64,000 bases of DNA from Saccharomyces paradoxus. Its lineage: Eukaryota; Ascomycota; Saccharomycetes; Saccharomycetales; Saccharomycetaceae. The stretch is from NCBI RefSeq assembly GCF_002079055.1, contig NC_047494.1, positions 1-64,000 on the forward strand, read 5' to 3'. The translations under genes and the position numbers were made by a program. Below the pieces are notes generated by a model. That model did no database searches and was not told the DNA's origin. It worked only from the letters and a program-made list of their open reading frames with translations. Within the stretch, counting starts at the first letter, position 1; the number at the start of each line of letters is the position of its first letter. Shown in pieces: positions 20,299-30,421 of this stretch.

Positions 20299-21939
20299 AT
20301 GGAACCACTGCTCTTTAATAGTGGGAAAGCAAATCCCTCACAAGATGTTTTTATAGATGTGGAAGTTGGCGATATTACCACAAAATATGGTTCTACAAAT
20401 ACTGGATCATTCAGTTCGATGGATACGGTGGAAGCGCAGGCGATAAAAGCAGAGACGGCGAGATTCATGGAAGTTCCTCAGGGAAGGCATTTAGGTGTGT
20501 TTTCTACGGTTGTGTTATTTGTTTCGAGGATAGTGGGATCAGGCATATTTGCAGTTCCCAGTGTGATTTTACTGAATACAGGCGGTAATAAGCTGATATA
20601 TTTTGCGATTTGGGTTTTCAGCGCTGTGATTGCGTTTGCAGGATTATATCTTTTTCTAGAATTTGGTTCATGGATACCGAAATCTGGCGGACGTAAAAAC
20701 TTCCTCGAACGTAGTTTTGAAAGGCCCAAATTATTGATTAGTGTGGTGTTTTCCTGCTACAGCGTTTTAACCGGGTATGCATTAACAGGTTCTATTGTCT
20801 TTGGCAAATACGTGTTGAGCGCATTTGGGGTGACGGATGACTCGTGGTCCAAGTACATTAGCATATCATTTATAGTCCTCGCAGTTCTTATTCACGGTGT
20901 CTCTGTAAGACACGGAGTGTTCATACAAAATGCTCTTGGTGGTTTGAAGTTGATAATGATTGTTTTAATGTGCTTCGCTGGGCTGTACACCCTACTCTTT
21001 TATAAAAGCACCAGTCAAGTTGCTTGGGACCTACCCGTAACCCAAGTCGAGAAGGATTCTTTTCTATCAGTGTCCTCTATTGCTACTGCCTTTATTAGCT
21101 CATTCTTTTGTTTTTCTGGTTGGGATACAGTTCACACGGTTACATCAGAAATTAAGAATCCGGTTAAAACATTGAAAGTGTCAGGTCCTTTATCGTTGAT
21201 AATTTGTTTCGTCTGTTACACAATGATGAACGTAGCATACTTAAAAGTTTTGACATATGAGGAAATTGTTAATGCGGGGCCCCTTGTTGGTTCGGTGTTG
21301 TTTACCAAGCTTTTCGGACCTCAAGTTGGTGGTAAATTCATTTCTTTTTCCATTGCCATTTCTGCAGCATCTAATATTCTAGTTGTCATTTATGGTATAT
21401 CAAGAGTTAACCAAGAGATTTTTAAAGAAGGTTATTTACCGTTCAGTGCACATATGTCCAAAAATTGGCCATTCGATGCACCTTTACCATCCATTTCTTT
21501 ATGTGGCTTTATAACTATTGCTTGGATATTGATTTTACCCAAAGAGGGCGAATCCTTCAATTATCTAGTATCAATGGATGGTTATGGCAACCAGTTTTTC
21601 TTATTATTGGTTGCTATTGGCCTCTTTATTTGGAGATTCAAACATAAACACGAAACGCCAGAGATTCGTGCACCTACGTTTGGCGTTTTAGCCATTATTG
21701 CGTTGTCATTGTATATGTTGGTGGCTCCATTTTTGGCCGATGCTAGTCTAAACAGAGTTGGATTCTTACCACCCTACCAAATTATGTCATTATTAGTGAT
21801 ACTTGCATGCTTCTTTTTCTGGTTAGTTAAATTCGTTTTACTACCCAAATTCTTCCATTATAAACTTCTACCCAAAATTACTTATTTGCGCGATGGGCTC
21901 GTTGTCACTGAATGGGTAAAAAAGCCATCTTTGTATTAG
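20299..21939 (+). CDS. MUP3: Low-affinity methionine permease Mup3
   Basis: The 546-residue protein belongs to the amino acid-polyamine-organocation superfamily, LAT-like branch, and matches Mup3, the low-affinity plasma-membrane methionine permease related to Mup1. A hydrophilic N-terminus of about 68 residues is followed by about 12 membrane segments. The first contains the substrate-loop motif RIVGSGIFAVPSV (about 75-87). The SGWDTVHTVTSEIKNPVKT block (about 273-291) is the LAT-type region around segment 6. Length equals the reference and no defects are seen. Confidence 0.95.
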   Translation: MEPLLFNSGKANPSQDVFIDVEVGDITTKYGSTNTGSFSSMDTVEAQAIKAETARFMEVPQGRHLGVFSTVVLFVSRIVGSGIFAVPSVILLNTGGNKLIYFAIWVFSAVIAFAGLYLFLEFGSWIPKSGGRKNFLERSFERPKLLISVVFSCYSVLTGYALTGSIVFGKYVLSAFGVTDDSWSKYISISFIVLAVLIHGVSVRHGVFIQNALGGLKLIMIVLMCFAGLYTLLFYKSTSQVAWDLPVTQVEKDSFLSVSSIATAFISSFFCFSGWDTVHTVTSEIKNPVKTLKVSGPLSLIICFVCYTMMNVAYLKVLTYEEIVNAGPLVGSVLFTKLFGPQVGGKFISFSIAISAASNILVVIYGISRVNQEIFKEGYLPFSAHMSKNWPFDAPLPSISLCGFITIAWILILPKEGESFNYLVSMDGYGNQFFLLLVAIGLFIWRFKHKHETPEIRAPTFGVLAIIALSLYMLVAPFLADASLNRVGFLPPYQIMSLLVILACFFFWLVKFVLLPKFFHYKLLPKITYLRDGLVVTEWVKKPSLY

Positions 21940-22039
21940 TTTTTCGTTCCTATATAAATCTTATAGACCACTATTGCATTTCCAATAAATAATATTCATC
22001 ATTATCTTTTAAAAAGAATAAAACCTTTGACTATTTTAC

Positions 22040-25000
22040 TCATCTCTTACTTGATTGCTTGGATATTTGTTTCAAAAGTTCCAGATCCCCGCTGTCGCGA
22101 CACATACTATAAAATATACTCCGTTCATTTTTCAACAGTTCATAGGGGCGATCATATTCTTTTACCTCACCTGCATCCATCACAAGTATTCTATCGTAAT
22201 CGATAACTGATCTCAAACGATGTGCGATAGTGAGAATTGTGCTTTTATTGAACTCGCTTCTTATAATACCCTGAATTAGATGGTCAGAATCGTAATCAAT
22301 GGAGGAAGTAGCCTCATCTAACAGTATGATTTTGGGCTCGCGCAACAATGATCGTGCAATGAAAAGTAATTGTCTTTCACCTTGGGAGAGGTTTAGGCCG
22401 CCTTCAGCTATTTCAGTTCGAAGATTTAAAAATTTATTATGAGAGGCACCAAAGTTTTCCTTCAAGTTAAACGCATCTTCAAATTCACGTGAAGAAATTA
22501 AATTTACTTGTGAAAGCACCTTTAATATTTTTCTTTCGTCATATTCATCATATGGGTCAACATTACTTTTAATTGTTCCTGTAAATAGAATAGGGTCCTG
22601 GGGAATGATAGTAATGGAACGACGTAAAGTCACTAGATCAATTCTACTTATATCATGGCCATCTATTTTGATACATCCGGTTATTGGTTCTAGTAATCTA
22701 AATAAGGCCGTAATTATGGTAGATTTGCCTGCGCCAGTTCTTCCGACAATTCCAACCTTACTTTGAGGATCCACTTTGAAGCTAACGTTTTTTATGACTG
22801 GAGGTAAGTTTGATGCGTAACGTAATGATAAGTTCTCAACTTCAATTTTACCATCTTTTGGCCACGACTCATTAAGGAGTTGAATACGGTCTTCATCATG
22901 GTCAAAATAGTTCTCCTGCTCAATGCTAGAATATTCTTTTAGTCTTTCAACAGAGTTCATGTTCATTTCAAATGTTGAGTACAGTCGAACTAGCCACAAT
23001 GCGCCATCTGTAAACAAAATGGCATATGTCAAAGAAATACCGGCAAGACTAGAGTCAATATTTCCAATATTAAGTAGAATAAAAGAGCCTGATGCTAAAA
23101 CGATGAATGCACCAATCATGTCAACCCTAAAAGCAAACCATTTAACAGTAACTGATAAATAAAAGAAAGCTGTGTTATTTTGGTCAATTTTGTTCATATT
23201 TTCCAAAATGAACCTCCTCTCGTCACCAAAAGCACGGATTGTGCAAACGCCTACCAAGGTCTCTGAGAAATGCTGGAAAATGGGAGATTTTGTTATTGAA
23301 TCAATCCTTTTTAATTCTCTACTAGCCGTTAAATACCAATTTCCCACGAAATAATATAAAACGAAAACGATAATGGCGACTATCAAAAAGCGAGGAGTTA
23401 TTACAGTAATGAGAATTATAATTGATGCACATTGAATAAGGCAAAATATAGTCACTTCTAAATATGGAATTAATTCTTGATCAATACCTTCAATGTCCTT
23501 TGAAAGGCGATTCATGATTCTACCGACTGGCGTCACGTCAAAAAATCTTATTTTGGCGTGTAGAACTAGATCTAGTAGGTTATTAAAGATCTTCCTGGAG
23601 GCACGCATACCGGACAGAAACGTCATCATAGTTTTAATGCCACCTAATAGTGCCTGAATGATACCGATGGCAAAATATACACTAAGATAATAAAAAGCTG
23701 TGTGTTTATTCTTCGAAGAGTCAAGTTCTTCCAAAGTTATTGCTTTTAAAGGCAGTGTGTCGGTAGTAAAACCGGAAGCGTCTATTTGTATCCTGGCATC
23801 GTTGACCCAGTGTCGTATCCACCAAGATTGGCTGATGAACAACATTTGAGTTGTGATATAAAGTGTGAACAAGGCCGTTAAAGCTTTGTAACCTCCAAAA
23901 AATTTCAGGTACCATTTGTAAACATCAAGGCCTATGGCACCATTTGATTTTCGTTCCTCTTCTATTAGCTGACCATTATCAACCAAATCTGAATCAAATT
24001 TTATGCCTGCGGTAACGGGCTTAGTTTTCTGGGAGTCGTTTTCTCTGTTACCTTTTGATCTATTAGCGCTCTTTTCATTAATGTTGTCTTGGCAGGACAA
24101 TTGAGCATTTTTTTCTTTGAAAAGCCCTTTCTTCTGCAGTTCCATAATAGTGCCTTGATTCTTCACTTTCCCGTCTTCTAATACAACTGCAAAATGTGCA
24201 CTTTTAAGGGCTAATGAAAAATTGTGCGTGACTAAAATACAGGTTCTGTTTTTCATCAGTGGTCCTGTGATACAATTTTCATAGATCCATACGGCAGTGT
24301 GTGAGTCCACAGCACTCAAGCAATCATCTAGCAAGACATGCTTAGCATTCGAATAAACAGCTCTGGCCAAAGAAATCCTCTGTTTCTGTCCTCCTGATAA
24401 CGTTATACCCTTTTCACCAATTTCTGTTAGGTCACCAGCTGGTAAAATTTTCAAGTCCCTCTTCAGCCCACATGCATCAATTACCTTTTTGTACCTACTT
24501 TCATCATAGGAGCCATCAAAGATAATATTGTTTTTTACTGTGTCATTTAATAGCCACGCACTTTGTGAGCAGTATGCGAAGGAATTGGTTAAACCCTCGC
24601 GATCAGGAATCAAATCATGTCTTGGTTCTAAACCTGGAACAATGATAGAGCCACTAAGTAAATCTAGTTCACCCAGTAAACCCATTAGCAATGCACTTTT
24701 ACCAGAACCTGTCGAACCCAAAACCAAATTTAAGTTGCCAATTTGAAATTTAATATTCAATTCACATAACTTGAATGCATTTATGCCACTGTCGTTTTCA
24801 TTCCAGACTAAAGTTGCATTTTTGAATTCAATTTTATCTTTATCTGGAGATATGGTTAGTTGATTATATTTTTCTGTATCACCTTCGTTTAAAAATTCGG
24901 TTATTCTTTTTAGAGAGACTTTCGATTGATTCATGAAACTTAGCATATTTGATAATTGATCCAAGGGTGTCTTCAATAAAGTGAAGAGGGACAAAGTAGT

Positions 25001-26821
25001 GAAAGCAAGAGGGGCATTCAATTCTTGTTGTTGGACGAATATATAAATGGCGAAGGTAACACCAGTTACCAATGTTGGGGTCACAAACCACAGAAAAGAA
25101 GTTACAGACCACAGTAAGGATTTTTTTAATAAGAATCCCAATTCCTTTTGCCTTAACGATTTAATTTCATTTAAAATATTATTTTCCCAAGCAAAATATT
25201 TAACGATTCTCATGTTCTGTAAACACTCGTTCAATTTGGCGATTCTTTGATCGGTGCATTGTAGTGCTCGCTTTTGAAACTTGCCTAACAAATCAGCTAA
25301 CAAAAAATTTAATGGGAACATCATTAAGATTATTAAGATACCTGCAAAAGCAGAAACACCTAGGAATTTGAAAAGTAGCCCTATAATAATTATTACCATA
25401 ATTATTGCTTGTACTGTCATATAAAGGTAGTTTGATATTTCAGATACCTTGAATGAGTCAATGGAAATTAAATTAATAATGGTACCGAGATTTGCAGAGA
25501 CATTATCTGCATCATGATTGGTTTTTGGTGATGCAAACAACTTCCTACGTAAGCCTTTTGTATAAATTTCTCCTATAAGTACGGCTCTTGTTCTCAAACA
25601 AATCTTATCAGAAATAAATTGTCCTTGTGAATTACAAATTGCTACTGTTAACCTACAAATGAACATAGCAATAATATAAAGCCACGCAAGGTTCATACAT
25701 GATGAGGAACGGTTTGTATTATCCACAATTTCTAGGAATTTTTTCATTAGGATAGTGGGAAAAAGGTTTACAAAACTGTTTGCTGAAACCCATAACATTT
25801 CAACGATCAAATATGTTTTAAAAGATTTGAAAAGTGATACTGTCAAACTATTAGCATTGTTGTCATTACTGGTAAACCTTTTCAGAACAAAAATGCAATA
25901 ATCTTCCATTGATAAGCCCCAAATATCTTTTAATTTAATAGTGTTCTTTTGAGCCTGCCATATGAAATCGGTAATCCAACTCCAAGTAATACAGCTCAAA
26001 ATAGAGGATGTGTGTTCCCTTGAAGGAGACGCATGATTGTCCCTTATGTAGATGATGGAGGAGCCGTCTTTTAGCGGTGAAGTAAGTAGTATTAACTGTA
26101 AAATTGAAGTAATTACAAATTCAGAGATGTAGAAAATTCGTGAGGGTACGTCATTGATATTCCCAATATATACTGAACGTAGTGTGATCCAGGTAGACAA
26201 CCAAATGGCAGTGTAAGCAGTAAAACAGATGACCCAAAGATCCATTGCATGTTTATGAACTCTTAAGATACTTAGGGAAAGTAGTATCAGCCAGAATACT
26301 AGTAAAACTGTAACATCTCTGCTCGTTAATTCAATACTAATATTTGCTACTCTTAAAAAGAAAAGGCCAATTACTTGCAAAGATACCAACACAATTTCGA
26401 AAGACTTTCTTAAGTGGTCACCAGTAGATGGTTTATTAAATGTTAGCCCACCACCATTTCTAGCATCGATTTCCCTGACATTTATATCCCTTATATTAAA
26501 GTGTCTAAGTTGCAAAATTTTTCCTTGATTCCTGACATTAACGTAGTTATTTTGCGTACCTGAGTTTAGTAGAAGCCTTTCTACACTATCATCTTCTTTT
26601 CTCTCTTCTTGTGCGCCAAAAAGATACTCCTTCACTAAATCGGACTCAATTAGCCTCTCACTGCGAGATGAACCATAGTGATAAAGCCCAAAAATTCCAA
26701 TTGAGGCTATAATAGCTAGTGGTAAATAATAGTTCAATAGCTGAGTTCTTCCGAAACGGGTAAAATCGTCAACTTCCCAAAACGAATCATTATTTCGGAT
26801 AACAGAGGTATCCGTTGTCAT
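22040..26821 (-). CDS. VMR1: Vacuolar ABC transporter Vmr1 (ABCC family)
   Basis: The 1593-residue protein is a full-length ABCC (MRP-type) transporter matching Vmr1, a vacuolar-membrane pump implicated in multidrug and cadmium resistance. A five-segment N-terminal domain (about 30-250) precedes two transmembrane halves, each followed by a nucleotide-binding domain. NBD1 has Walker A GSTGSGKS (about 703), signature LSGGQKQRISLARA (about 808) and Walker B VLLDDCLSAVD. NBD2 has Walker A GRTGAGKS (about 1362), signature LSQGERQLLFIARS (about 1479) and Walker B IILLDEATSSID. As in other ABCC proteins, NBD1 has Asp (LLDD) where NBD2 has the catalytic Glu (LLDE). A charged linker of about 70 residues follows NBD1. 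It is one residue longer than the reference by recall and appears intact. Confidence 0.95.
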   Translation of the reverse strand: MTTDTSVIRNNDSFWEVDDFTRFGRTQLLNYYLPLAIIASIGIFGLYHYGSSRSERLIESDLVKEYLFGAQEERKEDDSVERLLLNSGTQNNYVNVRNQGKILQLRHFNIRDINVREIDARNGGGLTFNKPSTGDHLRKSFEIVLVSLQVIGLFFLRVANISIELTSRDVTVLLVFWLILLSLSILRVHKHAMDLWVICFTAYTAIWLSTWITLRSVYIGNINDVPSRIFYISEFVITSILQLILLTSPLKDGSSIIYIRDNHASPSREHTSSILSCITWSWITDFIWQAQKNTIKLKDIWGLSMEDYCIFVLKRFTSNDNNANSLTVSLFKSFKTYLIVEMLWVSANSFVNLFPTILMKKFLEIVDNTNRSSSCMNLAWLYIIAMFICRLTVAICNSQGQFISDKICLRTRAVLIGEIYTKGLRRKLFASPKTNHDADNVSANLGTIINLISIDSFKVSEISNYLYMTVQAIIMVIIIIGLLFKFLGVSAFAGILIILMMFPLNFLLADLLGKFQKRALQCTDQRIAKLNECLQNMRIVKYFAWENNILNEIKSLRQKELGFLLKKSLLWSVTSFLWFVTPTLVTGVTFAIYIFVQQQELNAPLAFTTLSLFTLLKTPLDQLSNMLSFMNQSKVSLKRITEFLNEGDTEKYNQLTISPDKDKIEFKNATLVWNENDSGINAFKLCELNIKFQIGNLNLVLGSTGSGKSALLMGLLGELDLLSGSIIVPGLEPRHDLIPDREGLTNSFAYCSQSAWLLNDTVKNNIIFDGSYDESRYKKVIDACGLKRDLKILPAGDLTEIGEKGITLSGGQKQRISLARAVYSNAKHVLLDDCLSAVDSHTAVWIYENCITGPLMKNRTCILVTHNFSLALKSAHFAVVLEDGKVKNQGTIMELQKKGLFKEKNAQLSCQDNINEKSANRSKGNRENDSQKTKPVTAGIKFDSDLVDNGQLIEEERKSNGAIGLDVYKWYLKFFGGYKALTALFTLYITTQMLFISQSWWIRHWVNDARIQIDASGFTTDTLPLKAITLEELDSSKNKHTAFYYLSVYFAIGIIQALLGGIKTMMTFLSGMRASRKIFNNLLDLVLHAKIRFFDVTPVGRIMNRLSKDIEGIDQELIPYLEVTIFCLIQCASIIILITVITPRFLIVAIIVFVLYYFVGNWYLTASRELKRIDSITKSPIFQHFSETLVGVCTIRAFGDERRFILENMNKIDQNNTAFFYLSVTVKWFAFRVDMIGAFIVLASGSFILLNIGNIDSSLAGISLTYAILFTDGALWLVRLYSTFEMNMNSVERLKEYSSIEQENYFDHDEDRIQLLNESWPKDGKIEVENLSLRYASNLPPVIKNVSFKVDPQSKVGIVGRTGAGKSTIITALFRLLEPITGCIKIDGHDISRIDLVTLRRSITIIPQDPILFTGTIKSNVDPYDEYDERKILKVLSQVNLISSREFEDAFNLKENFGASHNKFLNLRTEIAEGGLNLSQGERQLLFIARSLLREPKIILLDEATSSIDYDSDHLIQGIIRSEFNKSTILTIAHRLRSVIDYDRILVMDAGEVKEYDRPYELLKNERSIFYSMCRDSGDLELLKQISKQSSKR

Positions 26822-27231
26822 TCTCCGAGGTGGCAGTTCATTAATATCGCTGTATGAATAAAATAGAGGTGAGAGCTATCGATTTGACATTTCATATATA
26901 TATGTGGAGGTTTTTTTCCAATACAAAAATAGCAATTCACAAGGCACTTATTTATTGGTTCTAAAAACTGCACCCCTTTCGGAACATTATTACGCAATTC
27001 TTCGCAGTATTAAAAGCAAATCTTGTCATAGAAGTTAAAATGGTGTCATTGACAAAAAGTTATACAGGAAAGTGTTATAAATAAAACAGCGGTGTTTTAT
27101 TTTTACATATCATATATAGGTATACACGCATATATAAATATACATATTTCTTTTGCAGGGAAAGGTGAACAAAAAATACAAAACTCTAGCAAAAACTCAA
27201 GTTAAAAATTGGGATGGGGGATAAGAAATAA
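26822..27231. other. Intergenic VMR1 5' / SBP1 3'
   Basis: These 410 AT-rich bases with ATATATA runs near 26897 and 27115-27150 hold the VMR1 promoter and the SBP1 3' untranslated region. No Pdr1-type element or other clear site was found. Confidence 0.6.
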
Positions 27232-28116
27232 TCATTCTTCCTTTTCTTCAGAACCAGTTTCTTGCTCAACCTCTTCTTCATCATTCTCTGGTCTAATAAC
27301 AGCAACGTCTACAGTTAACTCCCTGTCGCCGAAAACCTTGCCTTTAAATTCTTCAGCTTTAGCTTCAATATCGACGTTTTCACCATCGAAAGTGACGAAT
27401 GCCATACCTCTATTAGCAGAATCGGATGTGAAGATTCTGCCAGTGTGTTGATCTCTCATTTTTCTCATTGGTAAAGAGATGGAGTCGGCGTTAGTACCGA
27501 AAAATTCAGCGACTTCCTCTTTGGTAGCTTTGAATGGGACGTTGTTGATATATAAGGTATCTTTTGATCTTTCCATTTGGTCTAATGGAATTTTTTCCCT
27601 TTTTTGCCCATTAAAACCACCTCTGGCACCACCTCTACCCCTGAAGTTCCCTCTGCCTCTGAAACCTCCTCTGAATCCGCCTCTGAAGCCGCCTCTGAAT
27701 CCGCCTCTGCCTCTGAAACCGCCTCTGCCTCTGAAGCCTCCTCTCTGCATCTGGCCGGGAGTTCTTGCTCTCTTAATATGAATTTCTCTGTCCTTAACCA
27801 CTTTCGTGTCGTACTTCTCCTTGATATCATCGAAGTCAATTTTGCTTGGGAACTTAACCAGAGCGTGTTTACTAGCTGGAATATGACCGTCGGTGTGTTC
27901 CTTAACTGGGATCTCTACGCTGACTTCATCCCCGAATTCCTCCACAAACAGTTGCTTCAAGTCGTCTTCGGCACATTCGTGAGCAACGTTGCCAATAAAG
28001 ATTGTATCCTCAGGGTCAATTACTGTCTTATGAGTAGGGGCCCTAGGTTGTTGTTCGGAGTCGTTGATGCTCAAGTTGTTTACGGCATTAGTAGCTTCTT
28101 CAATTTCAGTAGACAT
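27232..28116 (-). CDS. SBP1: RNA-binding translational repressor Sbp1
   Basis: The 294-residue protein has two RNA-recognition motifs around a central Arg-Gly box. RRM1 is about residues 37-118 (RNP2 TIFIGNV), the RGG region about 125-165 has many GGFRGR-type repeats, and RRM2 is about 186-270 (RNP2 TLYINNV, RNP1 RGMAFVTF). A Glu-rich tail ends it. Sbp1 associates with snoRNPs and mRNAs, binds eIF4G through its RGG box to repress translation, and promotes decapping in P-bodies. Length equals the reference. The low-complexity RGG codons create a long open frame on the opposite strand (27604-28215), which is a composition artefact. Confidence 0.96.
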   Translation of the reverse strand: MSTEIEEATNAVNNLSINDSEQQPRAPTHKTVIDPEDTIFIGNVAHECAEDDLKQLFVEEFGDEVSVEIPVKEHTDGHIPASKHALVKFPSKIDFDDIKEKYDTKVVKDREIHIKRARTPGQMQRGGFRGRGGFRGRGGFRGGFRGGFRGGFRGRGNFRGRGGARGGFNGQKREKIPLDQMERSKDTLYINNVPFKATKEEVAEFFGTNADSISLPMRKMRDQHTGRIFTSDSANRGMAFVTFDGENVDIEAKAEEFKGKVFGDRELTVDVAVIRPENDEEEVEQETGSEEKEE

Positions 28117-29295
28117 ATTTTTCTTCGTTTGAGGGATTTTCTTCTTTCTTTTGGGGGAAACTTCTTCTCTCTATGTAGTGATAACTCAGTAACTTCCTTT
28201 AGATTTGCAGAATGATTATTTTGAGTCCAATTGCGTATCCTTTAGACCACAACCTATAACACTCAGGGTGGCTAAATTAGAAAATTTTTATTCTGGTTTT
28301 CGACTAGTTTTGCCCCTTCCCTTTGGCGACGCGTCACCTGGGACGGGAATTTTAAGATAATAAAGAGTAAATTCATACAAATTTTGAAATATTCAGCGAC
28401 AGCAGTGACTCTAAAAATACTATTCTATTAGTTAAAATTACAATAATTGGCTGGACTATAGGTCCTTGTACAGGTTAGAACAAAGGGGGCTTCTTGGGGC
28501 AAAACTGGATGTACTAATATTCTCCGTTCGATGATATAATTGGTAAATTTGCGATTTACCAATAATTTGATTGCAAAAACTATGTACTTGAGATCTTTAT
28601 ATAGTGCCTGCGTTGCCTTAGCCTTAGTTTAATAAGGTTTGCTATACAAAATGCAATGCAGCCACCTGTTGAAGTAGTACGTTGACTCTTAGCGTGTGGC
28701 CCTCGGTCTTCATAATTGTAATGGACGTCTGCTGACGACATTCCTAGTAACATTACATTTATTCTTGACTCGGCCAATGATGGTGCGAGGTTCAAACATC
28801 GTTGAAAATTCCAACATCCGAAGACTAACTGCGTACTGACTTCAAGATTGTCAGTCACAGGTAATACAAAGGGGAACGTGGATTTAAATTCGCCCCCAGC
28901 ATCAATCAACAATGGCAACATTTATTTACAACGGTGATTACTTCTGTAACTTTGTCTCAAAACCATGGTTTTCGCTCACTTCAATGGCACAATCATATCG
29001 CTTTTGGATGTTAGTTAATGACCTTTTTGACCTAGATACAAAAAATCTTGGATGCGATCAACATAGTTCAGGTAATCCAAAACTACTAAGGCATGCAAAA
29101 AATTTGTGATGTTCAAAACAAGTCGATATGATTTTCCTATAATGAGGTACTTCCCATGGTCCAAGTATCAAAGCTTCAACAAAGTAACCACCTTAAAAGG
29201 TTATTTAAGGTCATTATTATATTAAAACGTTTGAAAATTAATAATATTATTATTAAAAAATAAAATTTTTATGCAAACTCAAATTTTGTTTCGAT
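28117..29295. other. 1.2-kb intergenic SBP1/RPL8A, possible structured RNA
   Basis: This is long for the region. It contains the SBP1 promoter (right of 28116) and the RPL8A 3' end. Between about 28605 and 28801 there are two strong potential hairpins. The first has outer arms 28608-28616 and 28653-28661 (9 pairs with one G-U) and an inner CCTTA/TAAGG stem. The second centres on AATG..CGTC-TGCT-GACG..CATT, enclosed by CCTCG and CGAGG, followed by ACA. This is reminiscent of an H/ACA snoRNA, but I see no clear H box and could not identify a target. Short open frames here are not convincing. Confidence 0.4.
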
Positions 29296-30066
29296 CTAAG
29301 CGGATTCAGAGGTTTTAGCTTTCTTGTCCATTTTGGCTTGAGCCTTGTTACCAAGGATACCACCACCCCAGTGCTTCTTGACTTCATCGTATTTGTCAGC
29401 GAAGTTAGCGTCAATGGTGGAAACCAACTTAGCCAAAGCGGCTTCGTCTTCGGCTCTGACTTCAGTCAAAGCGGCAACAGCGGAGGTCTTTTGGTTGACT
29501 AAGGTACCCAATCTAGCCTTGCCCTTGACGATAGCGTATGGGACACCCATCTTCTTACACAGAGCAGGTAAGAAAACAACCAATTCAATTGGGTCAACGT
29601 CGTTAGCAATCAAAACTAACTTAGCCTTCTTGTTTTCAATCAAGGCAACAACGTGGTTCAAACCGTATTTGACAGCGTATGGCTTTGGAGAAGCGTCTTG
29701 TTTGGACTTACCTTCAGCAACGGCGGCAGCTTCTTTGGTTAATCTTTCCTTCTTTTCAGCAGCAGTTTCTGGTCTGTACTTGTTGAACAACTTGAAGGTT
29801 TCTGCAGCGGTGTTTCTGTCCAAAGTGTATTGGAATTGAGCAATAGTTGGAGGAACCTTCAATCTGATGGACAAGATCTTCTTTTGTCTTTGCAATCTGA
29901 CGTATTCTGGCCATTTGACGTATCTGGACAAGTTTCTCTTTGGCTGGACAGCTTGACCAATACCAAAGTTCTTTGGAGTAGAGTGAGTCAATGGGTTCTT
30001 AGCCTTGTTAGACTTGGTGGACTTAGCACCAAATGGAGCTGGAGCGACTTTCTTTCCTGGGGCCAT
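29296..30066 (-). CDS. RPL8A: 60S ribosomal protein L8 (eL8), Rpl8A
   Basis: The 256-residue basic protein is eL8 (L7a/L8 family) of the large ribosomal subunit, which binds 25S and 5.8S rRNA and is needed early in 60S assembly. The N-terminus ([15 protein letters not shown]) is Lys-rich. The central L7Ae-type fold carries [20 protein letters not shown] (about 148-167) and the C-terminal Lys-rich tail is normal. Codon use is strongly biased to yeast preferred codons, typical of highly expressed genes and unlike its neighbours. Yeast has a near-identical paralogue, RPL8B; position next to SBP1 and GUT1 identifies the A copy. Paired Fhl1-type motifs lie upstream. Confidence 0.96.
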   Translation of the reverse strand: MAPGKKVAPAPFGAKSTKSNKAKNPLTHSTPKNFGIGQAVQPKRNLSRYVKWPEYVRLQRQKKILSIRLKVPPTIAQFQYTLDRNTAAETFKLFNKYRPETAAEKKERLTKEAAAVAEGKSKQDASPKPYAVKYGLNHVVALIENKKAKLVLIANDVDPIELVVFLPALCKKMGVPYAIVKGKARLGTLVNQKTSAVAALTEVRAEDEAALAKLVSTIDANFADKYDEVKKHWGGGILGNKAQAKMDKKAKTSESA

Positions 30067-30421
30067 TATTCTTTAGTTGTCTGGGGATAGTGTAGTCAAA
30101 AATAAACAACGTACAATGTCAATCAGAAAAACAATATTCAACGGATCCACACTACTTCACCTTTATAAACAATTCAGCGATCATGTTTTGCGTCCGTTTT
30201 TTGCTTCCTATTCGTTTGCGTCCGTTTTTTTTTTTTTTTCAAGCAATGAAAAAAAGATGAAGGATGAAAGAATATCGAATGGTCGGAACATGTTTGGGTT
30301 TCACCCTTACCTTTTCAGTACTGCAGTCATTTAAACAGTATATATAACACATGGCTGATAAGAATATGAAATTATTGAAATTACATTATTATTAATAGAA
30401 GAGTGATAAAGGTTAATGTTA
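30067..30421. other. RPL8A promoter and GUT1 3' region
   Basis: The stretch contains two copies of a 16-bp repeat (30187-30202 and 30215-30230), a T-rich tract (30225-30239) typical of ribosomal-protein promoters, and a TATATAA near 30340. I found no convincing Rap1 site. Confidence 0.6.
30187..30230 (-). promoter_or_regulatory. Duplicated Fhl1-type motif in the RPL8A promoter
   Basis: TTTGCGTCCGTTTTTT occurs twice, at 30187-30202 and 30215-30230. On the RPL8A strand each reads GACGCAAA, the motif bound by the forkhead factor Fhl1, which with Ifh1 drives ribosomal-protein genes. The copies lie about 120-165 bases upstream of the ATG, 28 bases apart, next to a T-tract. Binding is inferred from motif match. 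Confidence 0.6.

Noticed and set aside
27604-28215. 203-codon forward frame opposite SBP1
   Set aside because: It is antisense to the Arg-Gly repeats, whose codons give Ser/Glu/Ala repeats on the other strand; a composition artefact.
28117-29295. A definite snoRNA gene call in this interval
   Set aside because: Hairpins are suggestive, but no H box or target pairing could be shown, so it is kept as a candidate finding only.
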